From: Henckelia pumila
Taxonomy: Eukaryota; Streptophyta; Magnoliopsida; Lamiales; Gesneriaceae
Reading direction: 5' to 3'
Length of the DNA: 64,000 nucleotides
NCBI RefSeq assembly: GCF_033568475.1
Contig: NW_027331831.1
Location: 10,416,001 to 10,480,000, forward strand
Part shown: piece after piece, positions 58,038 to 64,000 of the stretch
Position numbering within the stretch: the first letter of the stretch is position 1
How the letters are laid out: every line of letters starts with the position of its first letter
Translations under genes and position numbers: made by a program
The notes under the pieces: generated by a model
The model's input: the letters and a program-made list of their open reading frames with translations, nothing else
Told to the model about the DNA's origin: nothing
Database searches by the model: none

Positions 58038-61000
58038 ATGGTGGGTTCTCTTTTTTCTTTTTTTTTTATCATCTTCATTTTCCCATTTCAATTTTCTTGC
58101 GTTTCTTCATTATAATTTTGCTTTATTTTCCTTTTCCTCGATCATCCCATTTGATGAAGAATTTTGATCTTTTTTTTTTTTTGTGACAGGAAGTGGAGAA
58201 TTACCAGTTGTCGGAGACATGGGATGGCTATGGGGATTGGAGGGGGAAACCAGCTGTGAGAAGCAAACATGGCGGCATGCTGGCTGCTTCCTTTGTTTTG
58301 GGTATTTTTTTTTTTTTGAACAATAATTGAATTCGAGAACTTTTAGGAGGATTTCTTGCATGTTTCCACTGGAAAATAGCCTCTTTTTGTTGCGGCTTTT
58401 TTTTTTGTTTTTGTACTCTTGTGCACCGATTCATCAGTGGGTTGGAAATTGGGAGGAAACCAATTAAGTAATTTTTCTAAATATACATTTTCCCGTAATC
58501 TTTTTTGCATAATCGTTACAATCGAGTCTAGAACTCGAGACCTTGTATTTTTACGAACTTGTGATTATAAAGTTACATAATATATTTGGGATACTCATAT
58601 GTAGTTGTGGAGGTATTGGAGAATTTGGCATATTTGGCAAATGCAAGCAACTTGGTGTTGTACCTATCGCAATACATGCATTTTTCGCCGTCGGAATCCG
58701 CCAACTCCGTCACCAATTTTATGGGCACGGCGTTTCTGTTGGCTCTTCTCGGTGGTTTCTTGTCCGATGCTTTCTTCACGACTTATCACATCTACCTCAT
58801 CAGTGCGCTGATTGAATTCTTGGTACGTTAAATTAATCTTTTATTAAATTGTTGCTTTTTTTAAAATGGTAACTTTGGGGTATTATTAGTATGAAAATTC
58901 ACGAAATTAATGTGTCTCATTTAATATATTTGATACAAAAAACTGCATGTGGGTTTGGAAATTGTGTCGTATTTGCGTGTATCTGGCAACCTTATTAATT
59001 GCATGAAAATCCAATCAGAATACATATGGGTAAACGTGAGCAAAACATGTAATAGTTCACTCCACGCTTTTTGATGCATGCATCCCCTTTATTTTAGGAA
59101 GAAAATATTATTTTTATTTGTCTTTTTTCCCTGCCAAAAAGGGTTATAAAATGAAGAACAATAAACTAAAACTTTAAAATTAATAAAAACATTATATTAT
59201 ATATTTCATGGTTACCCGAAAAAATAGGAAACTTTGTGGTGACATCTCTAGACCACTTGCGGGTCATGCAATCGGCAAGTTGCTTTGGCGCAATATTATA
59301 TGTGCACACGAGAATTGGTTAGCTCCCATCTTTATTTCCTCTGTCTTTTTCTATTTTCCTCTTCTTTTGTTTTTGTTTTGTTTTTTTTTTAACAAAATTA
59401 AACTGTCTATGTTATTATTATTTTTTTGAATTTCAATGAATTTTTAAATATCATATAAGACGGGTGATTAATTGATTTATCAAATATTAAAATCAAGATA
59501 TTCAATCAGCTGGCCCTGGTCCCTAGCTAGCATAAATCACATGTATCATATCTAGATCCACTAATATACATATCAGAGTAGGTTTCCTTGAAGTCATTAC
59601 CATAGATTTATTTCTGTGACACGGGTTGATCATACCTATATATACAATGAAAAACAATAAAGCTAAAAAATAATTCATGAATCGGATCAAATAGCAGATT
59701 CGTCTCACGAAATTGACTCATGAAATCATCACATAGTCATTGGAGTTTTTTTTTTAATCATAAACCCCATTATGTTTTTGATTGTTTATCATTATTTTGG
59801 TTGTAGTGCCAACAAACTCCCTCTTTTTTGCTTTGTTTTTCTCTTGGAAAATTGGTATGTTAAATTGTTTTCCCCCCAACTGTTCTGATAGGCTATTACA
59901 GGACAACAACTTTCAACCAACTTATCATGAATACAGCTTCTTTATTTTGATGGGTTTTGTCTGTCTCACAAAATTTTCTTGAAAATTCTCTCAACTCCTT
60001 CCTCAAGATTGTGATTGAAGAACGTTGCATTTCTTGGCTATAAAATAGAAATAGCTACTTCCAACTACTTAAATATCACTATGTTGACATATCATGTTAT
60101 ATAATATGATAATTCAAAGCATGATTTCCACTCATAATAATCTAAGATAGGATGTCCACAAATCTATGTATGGTGGCAACTTTGTTGTATTTTATTGTGA
60201 ATGGAAGAATAGAAGTTGATTATGAACTTTGCTTCCTAATATTTGCCCCTTACTTAAGGGAAATCCTTTGAAAGTTCTATGTGTGTATCTTTTAATGATG
60301 CCCCACCAGAAGTAAATTGATACCACGGAAGCGGGCGTTCTAAATCTCAGGTCCATGCGGTATAACATGTGAATCATGATGGTGTTTATTCTAATTTAGG
60401 AGTTAAAGAAAAAATTGTATCTTTTTAATATTGCATGAAATGCTAATTAAATCAAACCAAGTTTCTAAGGACTGATATCTTTGGTTGTGTAATAGGGTCT
60501 GGTAATACTCACAATACAAGCAAAAGTAGGTTCCTTGAAGCCTCCAAAATGTGACCCTGCCAATACCAACAATCCATGCGAACAAGTTTATGGTGCAAAG
60601 GCTGCGATGCTCTTTTTAGGCCTCTATTTAGTGGCGCTCGGTGTCGGAGGCATTAAGGGATCTTTACCATCCCATGGAGCTGAACAGTTTGATGGGGAGA
60701 CCCCTCGTGGAAGGAAGCAAAGATCGACTTTCTTCAACTATTTTGTGTTTTCTCTCTCATGTGGTGCCCTGTTTGCGGTGACCTTAGTTGTGTGGATTGA
60801 GGACAACTTGGGATGGCAATGGGGGTTCGGGATTTCAACGTTGGCTATATTGTTGTCCGTTCCGATATTTCTAGCCGGTTCACGGTATTATAGGAACAAG
60901 ATCCCTCTTGGAAGTCCACTTACGACTATAGGTAAGGTAAGTCGCTGCATTGAGTAAGACTCATGTTTCAATTTGTATGGTTTTTCACACTCTTCTTAGG

Positions 61001-62022
61001 GAGAATTTACTTCATCCGTGACTTATGATCAGTGGTTTACGGAATAGGTTTTGCTTGCTGCATTGCTCAATACCGGTACGCCAACAAGTGCAAGCAACGC
61101 CATTGCCAATGTGGCCACGAGCCCGTCTCCAGCTCTGGCCTCTGAAGAAGAACATGTTGTAGAAAACAAGGAGCTCCAGAAAGTATCCGATTCCCCATCG
61201 AGAAGTCTCAAGTTTCTCAACAGAGCAGCAGTGAACGTGCCAGCCTGCAACGTCCTACAATGCTCGGTGCAACAAGTGGAAGAAGTCAAGATTGTCATGA
61301 AAATCCTCCCTATATTCGCTTGCACGATCATGCTCAACTGCTGTCTTGCTCAGCTATCAACATTTTCAGTCCAGCAAGCTGCCACCATGGACACGAAGCT
61401 CGGAAACTTAAGAATCCCTCCAGCTTCTCTTCCCATCTTCCCTGTTGTATTCATAATGATCCTCGCGCCTCTTTACGATCATGTCATCATCCCATTTGCT
61501 CGAAAAATGACGAAATCAGAGATGGGGATAACTCACCTCCAGAGAATCGGAGTAGGCCTAATCCTCTCCATTATAGCCATGGCTGTGGCTGCATTGGTAG
61601 AAATCAGGCGCAAAAGTGTAGCAACAAACTCGGGGCTACTCGACTCCGCCAAGCCACTTCCCATTACGTTTCTCTGGATTGCATTTCAGTATTTGTTTCT
61701 AGGATCAGCTGATCTGTTCACTCTAGCTGGGCTTCTTGAATTTTTCTTCACGGAGGCAGCATTTAGCATGAGATCACTGGCAACTGCTTTATCTTGGGTT
61801 TCGTTAGCAACCGGATACTACTTGAGTACCGTCATAGTATCGGTGGTCAACAGTCTCACGGGAGATTCCAAGCATAAGCCATGGCTCTCTGGCAAGAACT
61901 TGAATCACTATCAGTTGGAAAAGTTCTACTGGCTAATGTGCGCGTTAAGCGGACTGAATTTTATGCACTATCTATTCTGGGCAACGAAGTATAAGTATCG
62001 ATCGACAGGGGTCAACAAATGA
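58038..62022 (+). CDS. NRT1/PTR family (NPF4-type) transporter, five exons
   Basis: Exons: 58038-58040 (ATG only), 58190-58301, 58605-58822, 60496-60936 and 61048-62022. All introns have GT and AG ends. Phases close exactly and give 582 residues, the usual NPF length. Exon 2 reads EVENYQLSETWDGYGDWRGK, then KHGGMLAASFVL. Exon 3 gives VVEVLENLAYLANASNLVLY and FMGTAFLLALLGGFLSDAF. Exon 4 holds LYLVALGVGGIKGSLPSHGA and GRKQRSTFFNYFVF. Exon 5 carries the central loop, then QVEEVKIVMKILPIFACTIM, FMILAPLYDH-like and LQRIGVGLILSI segments. Resemblance is strongest to Arabidopsis NPF4.6 (NRT1.2/AIT1), reported to carry nitrate and abscisic acid at the plasma membrane; the substrate here is inferred. 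Where many NPFs have ExxER, this one reads EVLEN. The one-codon first exon is inferred from the acceptor before GAAGTG and the ATG/GTGGGT donor. Confidence 0.9.
58041..58189 (+). other. intron 1 of the NPF4-type gene (separates ATG from the rest)
   Basis: Donor GTGGGT directly after ATG at 58038-58040. A T-rich tract (58169-58182) leads to the acceptor TGTGACAG at 58182-58189. Exon 2 has no in-frame start before its conserved part, so an upstream start is required; this is the only ATG followed by GT in the leader. Confidence 0.65.
58823..60495 (+). other. intron 3 of the NPF4-type gene (1673 bp)
   Basis: Donor GTACGT after GAATTCTTG; acceptor TAATAG before GGTCTGG. It is the longest intron of the gene and contains a copy of dispersed repeat R1 at about 59600-59735. 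No gene is seen inside it; the ORFs at 59208-59429, 59782-59982 and 60192-60377 show no family features. Confidence 0.8.
59600..59735. repeat. dispersed repeat R1, copy 3, within the intron
   Basis: It shares CAATGAAAAACAATAAAGC, TTCATGAATCGGATCAAAT and GTCTCACGAAATTGACTC with the copy near 54655. The GTCTCAC/GTGAGAC-type ends suggest a MITE. Confidence 0.5.
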
Positions 62023-62364
62023 ACATTTATCGGGTCCGAATATATGGTTTTGGACTGCCAAATGCGCAATGACGCCTGGTTCGTGTTTCCTGAGTTAAAT
62101 GGTATTGTTGTAAGTAGGACGACGAGTTGCTGGTCATGCGAGAACATGTCCAGTTTACCGGTTCGATGTGAAGTTGTTATCTAGCTATTAACATCATTAT
62201 ATGAATTCAACCTTGGCTTAATTCATATATCAAATGGCTTGGTCTTGGTAAAGAAGTAGATTGCTTGTATTTTTCTTGTGGAATTGTTACTTAATAAACC
62301 AATAACATGATTTTAGGCCAATTGCAAATTAAGAATCCGATTTGGTCCTCGGTGGGACTGTTAA
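62023..62364. other. 3' UTR and flank of the NPF4-type gene
   Basis: Non-coding sequence right after the stop. A polyadenylation signal is not clear (AATAAA at 62293-62298 is a candidate). The last three bases, TAA, are the left duplication of the following MITE. Confidence 0.5.
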
Positions 62365-63102
62365 GGGTCATCTCCAATGCATTATATTGTCTTGGTCATG
62401 TTATTTTAACTTCAAGATAGTGTAATTTTTACACCAAATACAAAACTTATCTACAACGTCTAAACTAAAAAGAATATTTTTGGATATTCTTTATTATTTT
62501 ATTCACAACAACTATTTTATTCCACAAAATATTTTTAAACACGATAATTAAAATATGAATAATTTCTAAAATAATTCTATATAAATATTAATTATAAATA
62601 TTAATGAATTAAAAATTTTAATTAAATCTATTTTAAGAGTTATTTTAAAAACTTTAAAATATTTAATTTTATTTTTTCAAATACTAACTTATTACTTAAT
62701 TGAATGTAATTAGTTAACTATTAAATTATAATTACATAATTTAGAGAATAAAATTACTATTAAAATACATTACATAAAAATAAGATAAAAAATTAAATAT
62801 ATCATTCATAATTATCAAATTAAAATTTTAATATGTTTTTATCAAAACATAAATTTATTTATTATTGAATAAATAAAGCTTTTAAAATAAATAGTTAAAA
62901 ATGTACATAATAATATAATTAAATTATGAATAAATAAAATTAAAATATATGGTAAAAAACAATTAGAATAAAAAAAACAAATTTTTTTTAAAAAATAACA
63001 TCCTAAGATAGCATTGCTGTGCAACATTGTAGTTTTGCACCAACCTAATGTGGAAAATAGTGCTGGGTTGGAGCAAAAATTGGTGTTGGATTGCAGATGA
63101 CC
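62365..63102. mobile_element. 738-bp MITE, Tourist/PIF-Harbinger-like, TSD TAA
   Basis: The ends GGGTCATCTCCAATGCA and, complemented, GGTCATCTGCAATCCA are inverted repeats, flanked by TAA on both sides (62362-62364 and 63103-63105). The interior is AT-rich and non-coding; the 88-codon ORF at 62842-63108 crosses the end and is chance. Confidence 0.68.
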
Positions 63103-63105
63103 TAA

Positions 63106-63983
63106 CAATTAAGACTCGAGATTATAACCATACAGCTATGACGCATTGATTAAGCACGAGGATGATAACAAGAATATCATGGTTTATATTTCACTTATTA
63201 TATTGGTAAACAAAATATATTCCGGAAGACAAGGAGATATATGATTTGAGGTAGCAAAACAAAATAAAAATAAAAATACTTGAACTACGTAAGCCGGATT
63301 ACGGAATTTAACTGTTGTGTAAGCATTGCAAGCGTAAGGTACGTGAGTTGTAACTTCGTAGGTCGGAATTCGTAAGCGTATACCGGTACGTTGTAACTTC
63401 ATGGATCGTCACCTGCGTCACAAACACAAGTCAGAGTCACCGAGTGATTGTCCGGCGTAGACACTCCAAAGTTCAAGTCAGCAAAAAGCACAATGATAAT
63501 ATTAAAATATAAGAAATCTTGAAAAAACTAATAAGAATGTAACCTTGAATATGAAAAATTATCTACTATCATATATCATATACGTTTAGGGGTGTTTAAC
63601 GGGTTTTGAGCTCTTGTATCTTAGCTTATAAAATTAGGTTTAACCATTAATATCATCGAGCTTCTATGTCATCATGATTGATTTGTGCCCAAATGGTAAC
63701 TCTTAATCGAAGGAGACGACCCTCGGGCAAGACCGTTACTCCCCAATATTAGTCTACTCGAACGCCCGAGTCATAAAAAAATATAAACGTGTGATCAGTT
63801 TGTAAATTGACTTTTTTTGATTATTTTGTAAAGAAAACAGTTAATTTTTGTCCATTCCAGCTCTGAAAATTATACTAAACCGATGTCAACAACTAACAAA
63901 AATAAAGTAAATAAAATGAAATAAAAACACTACTTACCTTATTGCATGTTTTAATAACATTGAATTTGCAATAGAATACCAAA
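63106..63983. other. spacer between the MITE and the tRNA gene
   Basis: No gene is visible. The stretch 63290-63480 has phrases (CACCGAGTGATTGTCCGGCG) that look like a decayed repeat of unknown family. CCAAA just before 63984 fits the CAA motif that often precedes plant tRNA genes. Confidence 0.4.
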
Positions 63984-64000
63984 GGGGATGTAGCTCAGAT
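63984..64000 (+). tRNA. tRNA-Ala, first 17 bases (cut by the window end)
   Basis: GGGGATGTAGCTCAGAT equals the acceptor stem, A-box start and D arm of plant nuclear tRNA-Ala. The anticodon and the rest lie outside the window, so function and isoacceptor cannot be judged. A tRNA-derived SINE head remains possible. Confidence 0.6.

Noticed and set aside
61029..61712. ORFs of 102 and 150 codons overlapping exon 5 of the transporter
   Set aside because: They are alternative frames of a well-supported exon.

Overview
The window is nuclear DNA of a flowering plant, most likely a eudicot. This rests on two intron-containing plant genes, plant-type Ty3/gypsy and Ty1/copia elements primed by initiator tRNA-Met, a plant-type LINE, a Cassandra-like 5S-bearing LTR, a Helitron-like element and several MITE families. 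An asterid is a guess only. The base is AT-rich with GC-rich islands inside transposons.

Layout. 1-3385 is the 3' end of a plus-strand gypsy element (pol tail, polypurine tract, 3.3 kb LTR), apparently inserted into an older minus-strand gypsy LTR whose remainder is 3386-4679. 5769-6925 is a two-exon gene for a plastid-targeted membrane protein of the small multidrug-export family. 7991-11693 is AT-rich spacer with non-autonomous DNA transposons. 11694-20914 is a decayed minus-strand gypsy element (TSD ATGTG). 21983-29540 is a minus-strand chromodomain gypsy element (TSD AGCAC) with gag, protease, RT, RNase H, integrase and chromodomain, broken by stops and frameshifts. 30030-30893 holds an hAT-type MITE, a mini-Helitron candidate and a foldback element.

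30927-54171 is a nest of insertions in one 5'-truncated LINE. The LINE carries solo LTR A (31498-50094, TSD CCAAG). Inside A sits degenerate gypsy element B (32559-49063, TSD GATTT). Inside B's LTR sits a full-length, apparently intact copia element (33819-43456, TSD CGATC) with near-identical 1864-bp LTRs. Downstream the same LINE carries solo LTR D (50444-51968) and a 5S rRNA-like Cassandra-type LTR remnant (about 52436-52672).

54172-57900 is AT-rich spacer with MITEs. 58038-62022 is a five-exon NPF4-type (NRT1/PTR family) transporter gene that reconstructs to 582 codons. A 738-bp MITE follows (TSD TAA), and the last 17 bases match the start of a nuclear tRNA-Ala gene.

The two protein genes are both on the plus strand, about 50 kb apart, and have no evident functional link; the space between them is transposon accretion. 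The least routine signals are: arrays of short GATCGG/CCGATC palindromes just upstream of the LTR TATA box in several related gypsy LTRs; a different set of 12-bp-arm hairpins near the 3' end of another LTR lineage; a block of strong GC hairpins in the leader of the young copia element; and very uneven divergence between the two LTRs of the 21983-29540 element. I see no previously unknown multi-gene system. All comparisons were made by eye, so divergence counts are approximate.
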